Positions 20,950 to 29,872 of a stretch of 64,000 bases of DNA are shown here, in pieces. The notes under the pieces were generated by a model, which worked only from the letters and a program-made list of their open reading frames with translations, had not been told where the DNA came from and ran no database searches. This DNA is from Asparagopsis taxiformis. Its lineage: Eukaryota; Rhodophyta; Florideophyceae; Bonnemaisoniales; Bonnemaisoniaceae. The position numbers and the translations under genes were made by a program. Location of the stretch: assembly GCA_030407315.1 (NCBI GenBank), contig JALQPE010000231.1:62001-126000 (forward strand), in the 5' to 3' direction. Position 1 is the first letter of the stretch. Each line of letters starts with the position of its first letter.

Positions 20950-21454
20950 AGAGAAAGACAGATGCGCCCTCTGATTCATCAATCGACATAGCCGAACACA
21001 AATGGGAAAGGAAGTTGAAAAAGACGTTGTGTCTGAGCCTCTGATGCTCATCATGACCATTTGTCTGATACTGGCTTCCGAAATCAAATAGTAACAAACT
21101 GCAGTAGAAGAAACATGTTGTGGAATGTGGGAGAGGTTTGAGTTGGCAACTACAAGCCACACTATGTGCGCCCAGTCCGGATGAAAACTTTATCAGGAAC
21201 AGGAGTGGATATAGTGAGAGTTTGTGGTGAACATCTTAGTGCACCATCCAAATCGGAACAAACATTGGGTCGAACTGGACAAGTTGTGACAGGATGATCA
21301 TCACAATCACTGAAACCGCCCATTGGAAGCAACCGTTACTCTCGCAGATAGTTACTCACGCATTGCTTAAACAGCTGAATGTCGAGCCAGCTTTCTACCG
21401 ACATGCGTCTACAGAGCAACGCACATTTCAACGCGACCTACAGTCGAATCGGTC
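20950..21454. other. Intergenic stretch
   Basis: 505 bp between the disordered-protein stop and the 3' end of the small minus-strand gene. No gene recognised. Confidence 0.35.
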
Positions 21455-21748
21455 TCAACGAGCCGACGGCTGTTTAGCTTTAGAATAAGCCTGCAGACAA
21501 TTGTGCAACTTTTCAATATCCTTGCTCACGTTTTTGCTCGGAGCGCTCTTGTCCGACTGCTTGCGCATGTACTCTTGCAGAAAGTCCACCGCCTGTGCAT
21601 CCGAAAGCGGCTTGGAGCTTTGCGCTTTCCATAGCGGATCCATGGGTGTGAGATTGGTGCACGACGACGAAAACTGACGAAACGAGACCAACATCCAGCC
21701 CAGCGTGCAATGCCAAAGCCGACAATAAGCCACCCGGACAGCGGTCAT
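21455..21748 (-). CDS. Small hypothetical protein, possibly organelle-targeted
   Basis: 97 residues from the ATG at 21748. The first 35 residues (MTAVRVAYCRLWHCTLGWML then VSFRQFSSSC) are basic, hydrophobic and free of acidic residues, like a mitochondrial presequence. The rest (PLWKAQSSKPLSDAQAVDFL... to KDIEKLHNCLQAYSKAKQPS) predicts two short charged helices. I do not recognise the family. It is transcribed divergently from another small gene 219 bp away. The codon pattern is plausible but the gene is not proven. Confidence 0.4.
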   Translation of the reverse strand: MTAVRVAYCRLWHCTLGWMLVSFRQFSSSCTNLTPMDPLWKAQSSKPLSDAQAVDFLQEYMRKQSDKSAPSKNVSKDIEKLHNCLQAYSKAKQPSAR

Positions 21749-21967
21749 GATTGGCTGACAGCATTCGCGGTGCAAATTTACATTTCCAAAATTGTCCAAT
21801 CATCTCCCCGCAGCCTTGTTGTCCATTAGTTCCCCCTCCGTCTCTCTCGCGGCTGCACTGTCACAACAATTCCATCTCAACCATTCGACGCGCTCCCGCA
21901 AAGTCACTATTTATTCGCGCGCAATCGACCGAACCCCTCAGCTCCCGCGGCACAACACCAGCGCGCC

Positions 21968-22348
21968 ATGGAAATCGTCACTCTCTCATCGGCACATATC
22001 GACCTCGCCCCCGCCCCCACCGACGTCGTCCAACCGTCCAAGCCGCACAAGCCGCGTCCGTCGTCGTCCGCTTGTCCGTTTGCTTCGTCTGCTTCCGTCG
22101 CTCCATCCGTAGATTCCCATCATCGCTCCGCTTGCCCATTTGCCGCCCTGGTCCCCGCCGCCACCGTTCCGGCCACCCGCAACCAGTCCGCCGACCCGTC
22201 CAATTCGACTGAGGTTGTCGTGGTGAAGCGTCGCTGTCCATGGTGGGTGCGTGTGCTCCGATTCTCGGCAAAGTATGTCGCGAAACAAGTCGTGCTTCGA
22301 AGTGTCAAGAGTGGATTCGGAACGCTTTGTCGGGAGCTTCGCAAGTGA
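21968..22348 (+). CDS. Small hypothetical protein with three Cys-Pro motifs
   Basis: 126 residues, ATG in GCGCGCCATGG context. The sequence is Ser/Pro/Ala-rich for 80 residues and then basic and helical (RVLRFSAKYVAKQVVLRSVK). It contains two near-identical SACPFA motifs (residues about 34-39 and 54-59) and a third Cys-Pro at RRCPWWVRV. Cys-Pro with a following hydrophobic residue is the core of heme regulatory motifs, for example in ALA synthase, so heme binding is a possibility, not a conclusion. No family recognised. The gene is followed by an AATAAA at 22460, supporting a transcript. Confidence 0.45.
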   Translation: MEIVTLSSAHIDLAPAPTDVVQPSKPHKPRPSSSACPFASSASVAPSVDSHHRSACPFAALVPAATVPATRNQSADPSNSTEVVVVKRRCPWWVRVLRFSAKYVAKQVVLRSVKSGFGTLCRELRK

Positions 22349-22701
22349 TTTGGTTGGTTACTGGCGATCTGGATTCGTCCTTTCTGTGATTATGTAGCAA
22401 TACTGCATCTGATCTGTTAACTTGAGCGTCGATGCGTCTGCTCTACTATTTATTGTATCAATAAACGGGTTGAAGAAACTAGTATGAACTATTCAACGTC
22501 GTTATAGCCGGTGTTTACGGTGTTTTGTTTCAGAATGCCCTGCGTCTGGTTTAGCCTTTGTATTCGCGTAGAGACAATCCAGTATGTTGAAAGACGTACT
22601 CGACTTATACCATTTGCTTTGTCGGGATGACGAATTGTGCAATTAAGGCGGTTTACCATAGATACTCCTATTCTCTCTGTCCAATTCTTATCACTCCTTG
22701 A
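22349..22701. other. Convergent 3' intergenic stretch
   Basis: 353 bp between two convergent genes. It holds the AATAAA noted separately and nothing else recognised. Confidence 0.35.
22460..22465 (+). terminator. Poly(A) signal candidate (AATAAA)
   Basis: AATAAA 112 bp after the stop of the small Cys-Pro protein gene; position and sequence fit a polyadenylation signal. Confidence 0.4.
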
Positions 22702-24174
22702 TTACATGATGATGCTATTCATACAAGGCACCTTACCTTTTGTCGCTTCAGAAATTTCAATCCTATCCGCCTTTCGCCAACCATGCACACTTCTAACCTT
22801 GCTACTTTCTTCTATTTGCACGTCAGCAATGAACATAGGTGTACCCTCTCTAGACAATGATACAATCTTATCACCCATGACAATTGATCGATTATGCAGA
22901 ATGTTTTCCAGCATATCCACGTGACCCACGTGCAAGCCGCCATACCCAATATGCCGCGTCCAGCTCGTGTTCTCGTTAGAGTACTTGATAAGATTTGCGC
23001 CTGACGACAACGCATCGATTGCTAACATACGCGACACGCGACTATCCACACCGCCAAGGTCCTCAACTGATATGCGTTCAGGAAACATGAAATTGATCAC
23101 GTAACACATTGTGAGAATGACAACGAGCAGAACTGCAAGTACTTTTTCTTCCTGAAACGTCTTGGATGCAAAGCGAATTCCTATAGCCGCAATCAACAAT
23201 GACGTGATTCGCTTCATCAACAACACAGGCGTGAACACAATATCACTTTCCCCCTCTTTCCTCGCCCTAGTCTTCAGAAATGAGTATCGCAATTCAGGCA
23301 TTTTGAACAATCGATCCGGATTGTCAATTGGTACTTGAACGACTTCATCAAGATTCTGGCGAGATATATCAATTGTGGCAAGTTTGGGGTCCATTTCATC
23401 AGTGGTCACTAGTCGTACACTAATCCAACTGGATCTGGCCGTGTCAAAATGTCTCTCGATAACATCATCATCAAACACGCCACATCCCTCGCGGAAATAT
23501 TTTTCTACAGCAGACGATCGAAATAGATATTTACCCTCTGACACTCGATGACTCTGTTCAAATGAAGATCGACAAGCATCTCTTTCTCTACTGAGCTCCA
23601 TGCGATTGGACAAATGGCGCTTGAAACAATCGCAGTTGACGGTCAATTCATCGTAAAACAAACCCTTGATGAGGGTATAACAAGAGCCCGGTTTACAGCC
23701 GCCAGCCTTGCACATGGTGCAATTAGACTTTTCTGTAACCAGCTTGATGACGCTGTCATGCCAGATTTTCCCGGCTAATTTCTCCATGAGCATCATAAAG
23801 GTGCCGTAGAACGAGCCCATGCACGAGTAATTGAATATGCCAAAGGTGATAGTATACGTCATAAAGCAGAATGCTTGCTCAATGATTCGCCATAGCTCGT
23901 TGATGATAAGCGCGACAAATACGATCGTGTAGTAGCAAAGCAGGATGGTTGCAAAGATGATGTAAATCGCATTAAGTAATAGATATGTAGAAAGCTGTTT
24001 TTCTTCCGCAATTCGTAGCAGATAGTCCTAACGAGAACATTCGAGTCCAGCGCCGAATGACAGAAGATGATGGACACCCATAGCGCTGAAGAGATTATTG
24101 GACGCGGTTACGGGACGGCTATGGGAATACCAGCGCGACATGGCAGATGCTGCGCCTTTGTTTGCTGTCGACAT
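22702..24174 (-). CDS. Multi-pass membrane protein, unknown family, two exons
   Basis: The long frame 24027-22702 lacks a good start but begins with a clear membrane helix right after an AG acceptor, so I join it to a first exon at 24174-24112 (21 codons, MSTANKGAASAMSRWYSHSR) through an 84-nt intron (GTAACC...TTAG), phase 0. The product has 462 residues. Helix 1 lies near residues 36-64 (LLLNAIYIIFATILLCYYTI), followed by a second hydrophobic stretch at 75-100, then a Cys-rich, possibly disulphide-bonded loop (about 120-185, 12 Cys), and two more helices at about 288-308 and 316-336 (VLAVLLVVILTMCYVINFMF). The C-terminal 125 residues are soluble. I do not recognise the family; TMEM43 was considered and does not fit. 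First-exon assignment is inference. Confidence 0.6.
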
Positions 24175-25298
24175 GTTTGCAGAAAGATGGAGAGACGGAT
24201 GTTGCTCGAATCGATTGTGCGATGAATCAACGAGAAGGTATGGGCATTTCGTGCGACTGGTCACGGCTTTTATAGCGTGCAGAGACGGTTACGCTGCGCG
24301 CGATGTAAATGCGGGGTCGGTAAGTGATTGTGACATGAGCAATTGACATGGCAGTGGATAGATTGAAGAGTTGTGCGAGCAGGGAGTGCGGCAATGACAC
24401 AACATGACGAGTGGTTATGAGATTGACGCATATTGTTTGTCGCAACTAACAATGTGTCGAAGAAACGGCTCGAGACATCCGTGTGGACGACAATGGAATT
24501 GCGATGATTTGGAATCACACTGGGAATTTGTCAGTAATTTTTGGAAGGACCTTGACCAGCGAGTGCTATTTCATCGCGAAGAGAACTTGGCCGTTTTCTC
24601 AGGTAACACGTTTCAAGTACAAAATACACTTGTACGTCATTGCTCATAGTGTGTGCTCATGACAACAAGGATACATCGACGTTTGTTGGACAACCAGAGC
24701 GCTTACCCACAGTTGTATGTTCGTCTGGTAACGATGAACAAAGCAGCACCACTTTCGAACACTTTGTATGTCGTGCTCTCACGAGAGCAATGCTATATGT
24801 TGGACTAAATTAGTGGATGGGCGACAAAAAGTGAAACATCACATCGAGATCCAGATGGGTGCGGAATCAGACGTAATGGCAACGAACAACCAACCTTACG
24901 AGACGCGGTACCCTTGGTACCTCAATCGCAGTTCTCCCCCATCTCATCTCATCCCGTCACGCCAGTCAGCGTTTGTACATGTGAGGAAAAAGTTGCGAGA
25001 ACATAGCACTATCACAGCCACGATTGGACAATGCTCACAAACAGCATGCAGCTGTGCACGCGTCGCAACAGTTTCTCATTGGTGGTGTGCAACGCAATGA
25101 ATGCAAATGCCACACAAACGACTGGTGCACAAATTTCCGTTGATCAAATATCCCAATATCGCACATTCCACGTCAACAGCCATCCATGACGAAACAACAC
25201 GCCCTCCCATTTAAACATGAACGACATCACCGACGTCGTCGTCGCGTCGCGACCATATCCACCCGTACCCGTTCCTCTCCGCACGCCGCCGCCCTGCA
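24175..25298. other. Long intergenic region
   Basis: 1.1 kb upstream of both the membrane-protein gene and the divergent VHL-beta gene. Short open frames (for example 24768-25097) have no protein character. No repeat or RNA gene recognised. Confidence 0.35.
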
Positions 25299-25871
25299 AT
25301 GAACGCCGCTTTCTGCACGTTGCCATCACTCAACCCACGCGCAACCCATTTCCACGCCACCAAGTCGCGCCAATGTCGCCCGCTGCGACCATGTCGTCTC
25401 GTCGCGTCGGCACGCATGTCTGTGTCTGATGATCCGTCGCACTCGTCGCGTAGCAATCTCGCCACTATTGCAGCTGCATGTATTATTTCCGTCTCTTCAC
25501 TAGCCCAACTAGCCGCTCCGCCGCCCGCAAACGCCTCGATTAATTCAGCCCCGCTACGCTTCTCGCAATCGCTTTTCATCGACGAAAATGCGCCCCCCAA
25601 TTTGACGCCCCATTGGGATGTGCACTCGGTCGATAGTAGCACCGAAACTTTTGTCGTCTTTTCAAACGACTCGGATCAACTGCTCGATCTTTGGTGGGTC
25701 GATTATGCAGGTCAGGAAGTTTACTATGCCACCATCTCACCGGGCACAACCCACATGCAACCATCATATGCGACCCATCCATGGGTCGTCCGTGAGCACA
25801 TGTCTCAAAATTCCATACTCGTTCTCGTGGCAAGCGACCAACCTGAAATGGCAATTGTCGGCGATCTGTAA
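25299..25871 (+). CDS. VHL beta-domain protein with probable thylakoid-lumen targeting
   Basis: 190 residues. Residues about 105-165 match the von Hippel-Lindau beta domain: TETFVVFSNDSDQLLDLWWV, then YAGQEVYYATISPGT, and THPWVVRE (compare VxFxNxS....VxWxDxxGxxxxYxxLxPGxxxxxxTYxxHxWxxRD). The N-terminus looks bipartite: a basic Ser/Arg-rich transit region (1-52) with no acidic residues before D44, then a hydrophobic core LATIAAACIISVSSLAQLAA ending PPANA|S, a good luminal-peptidase site. No twin-arginine is present, so a Sec route would be expected. No alpha domain (elongin-C box) follows, so it is unlikely to be an E3 receptor. The domain call is strong; targeting is inference from sequence. 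Confidence 0.78.
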   Translation: MNAAFCTLPSLNPRATHFHATKSRQCRPLRPCRLVASARMSVSDDPSHSSRSNLATIAAACIISVSSLAQLAAPPPANASINSAPLRFSQSLFIDENAPPNLTPHWDVHSVDSSTETFVVFSNDSDQLLDLWWVDYAGQEVYYATISPGTTHMQPSYATHPWVVREHMSQNSILVLVASDQPEMAIVGDL

Positions 25872-25922
25872 TACCCCACCCGTTGATTTATATTGCACTA
25901 GTTGTTGTACCATACATTCCAT

Positions 25923-27824
25923 CTACTCCTCAACAGGCTGCAATCCAAAACTTTTGGAAGCTCTCTTTCTAAACACCGTCTCCCGTCTCATCTCACCCTC
26001 CTCCTCCGCAATCACCTCCGACTTTTCCCTCGCCGCCAGCATGGCCCTTCGTCCGCCGCGCAGCAACCGGTCCGGCGACGCGCTGCGCTCCATTCTCGAG
26101 CGCGACCGACTGCTCTGCACGACCGTTCTCGAGCGCGAGCGCAGCCGCGAGTGCGCCATACTGGGCGGAGCGACATGTCCGCGATGGCTGTGTACCGATG
26201 TAATATTCGACAATAACGACAATAAATGACCCGTCACAGCCGAAATTGCCGCGTTGCCACGATGCGTACAACGCGCCATCTCCACCGAATTTCGCACACC
26301 GCCCCGCACCAGTAGCGCCGCCTCGTGCCGTCCCATGGACGCCACCTTGATGAACAGCGAGCACGCGCTCTCCTGCACCCCCGCGCATCGCGGATAATCC
26401 GCCATGGACGCTTTCGCTGCCTCGACCGCCAGATCCTTCCGCGTCAGCATTTCAGATGCTCGGAATTCCTGCCCGTCTGCAGCGCTGTCGAGTACCCGGC
26501 AGCAGTACTCGTGGATTTCAGCGTCGGGTGGACTGTAGCGCATCACATCAACGATGCATTTTACTCCGTCTAGATCGTGTAGACGTCTCTTGTTCTCGTC
26601 GTCTCCGCATATCACGCATAGAATGCCGTCCAGCATGCTGTAGGTGATATCCTTGTCGTGCATGTACGATTTTAATATGTGCAACATGGTTTCCACCCCG
26701 TTTGCCACCCCGAATTCACTGCGGAATGTGGCGCTGTTGCATACACGTAGGAAGGAGCTTAGTTTGGACAGTAGTGTGGCATTGTGAGGTGACGCATTTC
26801 TTTCCATTGCTCTCACCACAGCAAGCGGCCCTTCTGCCAAGAAATTTCCATTATCCAGCAGGTCTATCGGGCTCAGTGCAAACTCGTTTGCTTCACATAT
26901 GTGAACGAGAAGTGAGCATATCTTTTCACAACACTCTGCGTCTTCGGCATAATCGCATAGTAATTTAAGCACAGTGCCCAGGCGGTGTTTTCCGTGTATA
27001 ATGTCCCTTCTGACCGACTCGGTGTACACAGCCATGTTCTCCAGGACGCCGAAAATCTGATCGATCACAGCTGGGAGATGTCCATAGTCGCATAGAATCT
27101 GAAAGAACATTTCGATGGTAGAAAGTTCGTCCAGCAGGTCACAGTTATCTTCACATTGCCACGCAAGATTACGCAAAGCTAGAGCGCCCTGAATTTGTAC
27201 AGAGTCAATTGAAGGATGAGCCCTCATCGCCTGAATAATTTGTTCAATTCCATCTTGTTCACCAATCTGGACGCGCACATCGAAATGACCAAACACAGTG
27301 GTTGCTATAGCCGATGCTGTGTTTTCCACTAACAAGGCGTCATTCATGTGAAGTTTCAAAGCGCCTAGAAGATGTTTGGGGACGTTTTTCTCGATGAGAA
27401 CACGTCGATTATCTTCCACTCGTGCCAGTTCGGCAGCCACGTAGATGACAGCTCGCTGAACTGTGACATGGTCTGTAGAACCGTGCAAAATGTTTACAAT
27501 GACCTCAACGGCACCTTGACGGCCAATTTCTTGTAATGTTCTCTCGTTATGTGAGGCCAGATCGGTGATTAGGGTGCATAACGTCTCTTCAACACGATGC
27601 ATACCGACGCAAATCGATAAAAGTTGAACAAACGGTTTGAGAAGTCTAGCTTGTTTAAACATGGCATTGTTTTCCCTGAGAAGAGCATCAAGATAATCGA
27701 GCGCACTGAGAATGTGCTGTGGCGAGGGTGGTTTTCCAGCGTTCTTCTCATTTTGCGCATCATTAACCGATGCGGCAAAGTTATGGAGGAGGTCTTCGGA
27801 TGTGAACGCCGAGTTAATGGACAT
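25923..27824 (-). CDS. Armadillo-repeat protein
   Basis: 633 residues, one exon. Residues about 30-520 form a series of ARM repeats: examples are VEETLCTLITDLASHNERTL, GAVEVIVNILHGSTDHVTVQ, IEQIIQAMRAHPSIDSVQIQ followed by GALALRNLAW, and VETMLHILKSYM. The closest description I can give is a generic ARM protein of the kind found in red algae, plants and protists; no beta-catenin or importin-alpha signature is evident. The last 110 residues switch to Ser/Arg-rich sequence (SRLRSRSRTVVQSSRSRSRM) and a charged tail. Convergent with the VHL-beta gene, 51 bp apart. Function unknown; a scaffold role is expected. Confidence 0.72.
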   Translation of the reverse strand: MSINSAFTSEDLLHNFAASVNDAQNEKNAGKPPSPQHILSALDYLDALLRENNAMFKQARLLKPFVQLLSICVGMHRVEETLCTLITDLASHNERTLQEIGRQGAVEVIVNILHGSTDHVTVQRAVIYVAAELARVEDNRRVLIEKNVPKHLLGALKLHMNDALLVENTASAIATTVFGHFDVRVQIGEQDGIEQIIQAMRAHPSIDSVQIQGALALRNLAWQCEDNCDLLDELSTIEMFFQILCDYGHLPAVIDQIFGVLENMAVYTESVRRDIIHGKHRLGTVLKLLCDYAEDAECCEKICSLLVHICEANEFALSPIDLLDNGNFLAEGPLAVVRAMERNASPHNATLLSKLSSFLRVCNSATFRSEFGVANGVETMLHILKSYMHDKDITYSMLDGILCVICGDDENKRRLHDLDGVKCIVDVMRYSPPDAEIHEYCCRVLDSAADGQEFRASEMLTRKDLAVEAAKASMADYPRCAGVQESACSLFIKVASMGRHEAALLVRGGVRNSVEMARCTHRGNAAISAVTGHLLSLLSNITSVHSHRGHVAPPSMAHSRLRSRSRTVVQSSRSRSRMERSASPDRLLRGGRRAMLAAREKSEVIAEEEGEMRRETVFRKRASKSFGLQPVEE

Positions 27825-28642
27825 TGTCCGACTTTTAAAGATGGCAATTTGTAAAGGCTGGTTGTTGTGAAACGCTGCTGTTGCGATCGACTGACATATC
27901 GCTTAGTGGTGAATGCTTGACCTTAAATTGATCGACTGCGAATGCGCGCACCAGTTTCTGCGACCGTGATACGTCACATTGGAAGTGTTTGAGAGAGGAA
28001 AGTCGGTAAATAATTGAGCTTGACGATTGCGAGGAAAGTGTCGCCCGTATCCACGTTGTGATATTTTGCACATCACACATGTATTATCAGTCAAAATGAG
28101 TGCATATTGGATGAAAATGACTGTGGTTCTAGTTCAAGCATCGACAAGAAATTGACACATCGCAGCTAGGAAGGTTGAAAAAATTTCAACACGTTGATAC
28201 CCAAAGCTTTGATGGCATTTGATCGGTCGATTGGTTGTTTCATTTGCGCGCGTGCACGCAAAATCGCTCTTTCTACCGAGCTATTGCATGACCATTGTTC
28301 AGAGGGTTTCAGGGAAGCAACACCAACAACTTGAACGTGGACAAGGTTACAAACAAAATGAATCGAGTCTCAACCAGCAAACGCAATCTCATGCATCTAC
28401 CCAATAGCAGTGCTCTAGCTTAGATTTCTACAATTTCCAAGTCTACAATTGGTTGTTTGCAAAAACCAGCGAGCGAAACACATCCGTTACGTGTATAAAT
28501 TGTCTGATGGGATATTTCTATAACGCTCAGCACTCATATCTCCATTGCATCTCCAGCTGGAAGCAACCACTCAAACCATCTGCATTCGTCTCTGCCTTGA
28601 TCCGCATCCATTCCGAACCATTGCCCATCCGAACAAAGCACA
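27825..28642. other. Long divergent intergenic region
   Basis: 818 bp between the armadillo gene and the alpha/beta-hydrolase gene, which face away from each other. No third gene or repeat recognised. Confidence 0.35.
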
Positions 28643-29641
28643 ATGACTGCCTTTGTCACCTCATCCATCTTCAGCAACCGCGCGCCACTACGCGCCTCTT
28701 CGACCACCACTCGTCGCACTGCCTTCACAACGTCGCCGACAAGTTTGAAATCATCCTTTACCCGCAACGTCCCTCTCCGCATCCGCAAGCCGTCCCGTGT
28801 CAATACACCGCGTTGCACCGTGTCCAACGACACCGTTCAACACGGACACGATTGTAAGATAATAATTGATGGTCACCAGATCGCTTACGATTACTTCCCG
28901 GCCACATCCTCCAATTCACCGACAATCGTCTATCTGCCGAGCTTTTTCTACTCGCGCTGGCGACAGGCCAAGGCCAATGCGCTGGAGATATTCGCAAAGA
29001 GAAAGGGACAGGCGATACTCGTGGAGGAGTATCTGGGTATCGGACGTTCCGAGGGTGATTTCATCAAGGAGGGTACCATATCGCGCTGGGTGAGTGACAC
29101 GGTTCATTTGATTGAAAATGTCGTCGGTGACTCTCCCGTCGTGCTTGTAGGCGCCGGAATCGGCGGCTGGATCATGCTTCATGTCGCGATGCAATGCAAG
29201 AATGTTGTCGGATTGGTGGGAATGAATCCGTCGGTCGATTTTACAGAGGATCTTATGCTGCCGAAATTGTCGCCGGAGCAGAAGGATTTGTTGCAGAATG
29301 AAGGATACTTGGATATGACGTGGGGTTATAGAAGCTATGCAATTGGAAAGGCGCTAGTGGAAGATGCGAAGAAATGGCTCGTGTTGCATCATGGTGAGGG
29401 GTCGTTGGACATTAATTGTCCTGTGAGGTTGTTACAAGGGTTGAGCGATGAGGAAATTCCACCCACGCGCATTTTGGAATTGGTGGATGCCCTAAAGTCG
29501 GATGACTGTGTTGTGTCGTTTATCAAGTATGGCGATCATTATCTGGAAACTGATGAGGATATGCATCGCATGTGGGATGCTGTATGTGAGGTATCCGAAA
29601 AATACTTTGAGTATGACCTTACATCTCCGAGCAGTGGATAG
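28643..29641 (+). CDS. ABHD10-like alpha/beta-hydrolase, nucleophile missing
   Basis: 332 residues with the alpha/beta-hydrolase layout of ABHD10 (mitochondrial acyl-protein thioesterase and acyl-glucuronide esterase). It shows TIVYLPSFFYSRWRQAKANA, LVEEYLGIGRSEGDF (oxyanion/lid region), the nucleophile elbow at 168-176 and a C-terminal YGDHYLET carrying the expected His, with LQGLSDEEIPP holding the Asp. The elbow is G-A-G-I-G where family members have G-x-S-x-G: residue 172 is Gly (codon GGA), so the catalytic Ser is absent. The first 60 residues are Ser/Thr/Arg-rich without acidic residues before residue 63, a plastid or mitochondrial transit peptide. A pseudo-hydrolase is the simplest reading. 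Confidence 0.8.
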   Translation: MTAFVTSSIFSNRAPLRASSTTTRRTAFTTSPTSLKSSFTRNVPLRIRKPSRVNTPRCTVSNDTVQHGHDCKIIIDGHQIAYDYFPATSSNSPTIVYLPSFFYSRWRQAKANALEIFAKRKGQAILVEEYLGIGRSEGDFIKEGTISRWVSDTVHLIENVVGDSPVVLVGAGIGGWIMLHVAMQCKNVVGLVGMNPSVDFTEDLMLPKLSPEQKDLLQNEGYLDMTWGYRSYAIGKALVEDAKKWLVLHHGEGSLDINCPVRLLQGLSDEEIPPTRILELVDALKSDDCVVSFIKYGDHYLETDEDMHRMWDAVCEVSEKYFEYDLTSPSSG

Positions 29642-29822
29642 TACTTCAACTTGTGTTGGTTATTTCCAACGTGCGCGGTTATGTACAACACTTTGAATCC
29701 GCAGTAAGATATGGAAGCAGTAAAAATTTCGCGAAAAATAGTTTCTCCAAACAGCAGTACAGTATCAGCAATCAAATGACCAGTGCAATCATTCCATCTA
29801 GCAGATTTCTCAGAGCCAATGC

Positions 29823-29841
29823 AGCCAGCCAGCCAGCCAGC
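29823..29841. repeat. Short AGCC tandem repeat
   Basis: The tetranucleotide AGCC is repeated four to five times about 30 bp before the VPS45 start codon, in its 5' UTR. Confidence 0.6.
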
Positions 29842-29872
29842 TTGAGCGTCTGGTAGAGTGACTGCCATCACA

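Noticed and set aside
22702..23862. TMEM43 family for the membrane protein
   Set aside because: Helix arrangement and the Cys-rich loop do not match; left as unknown.
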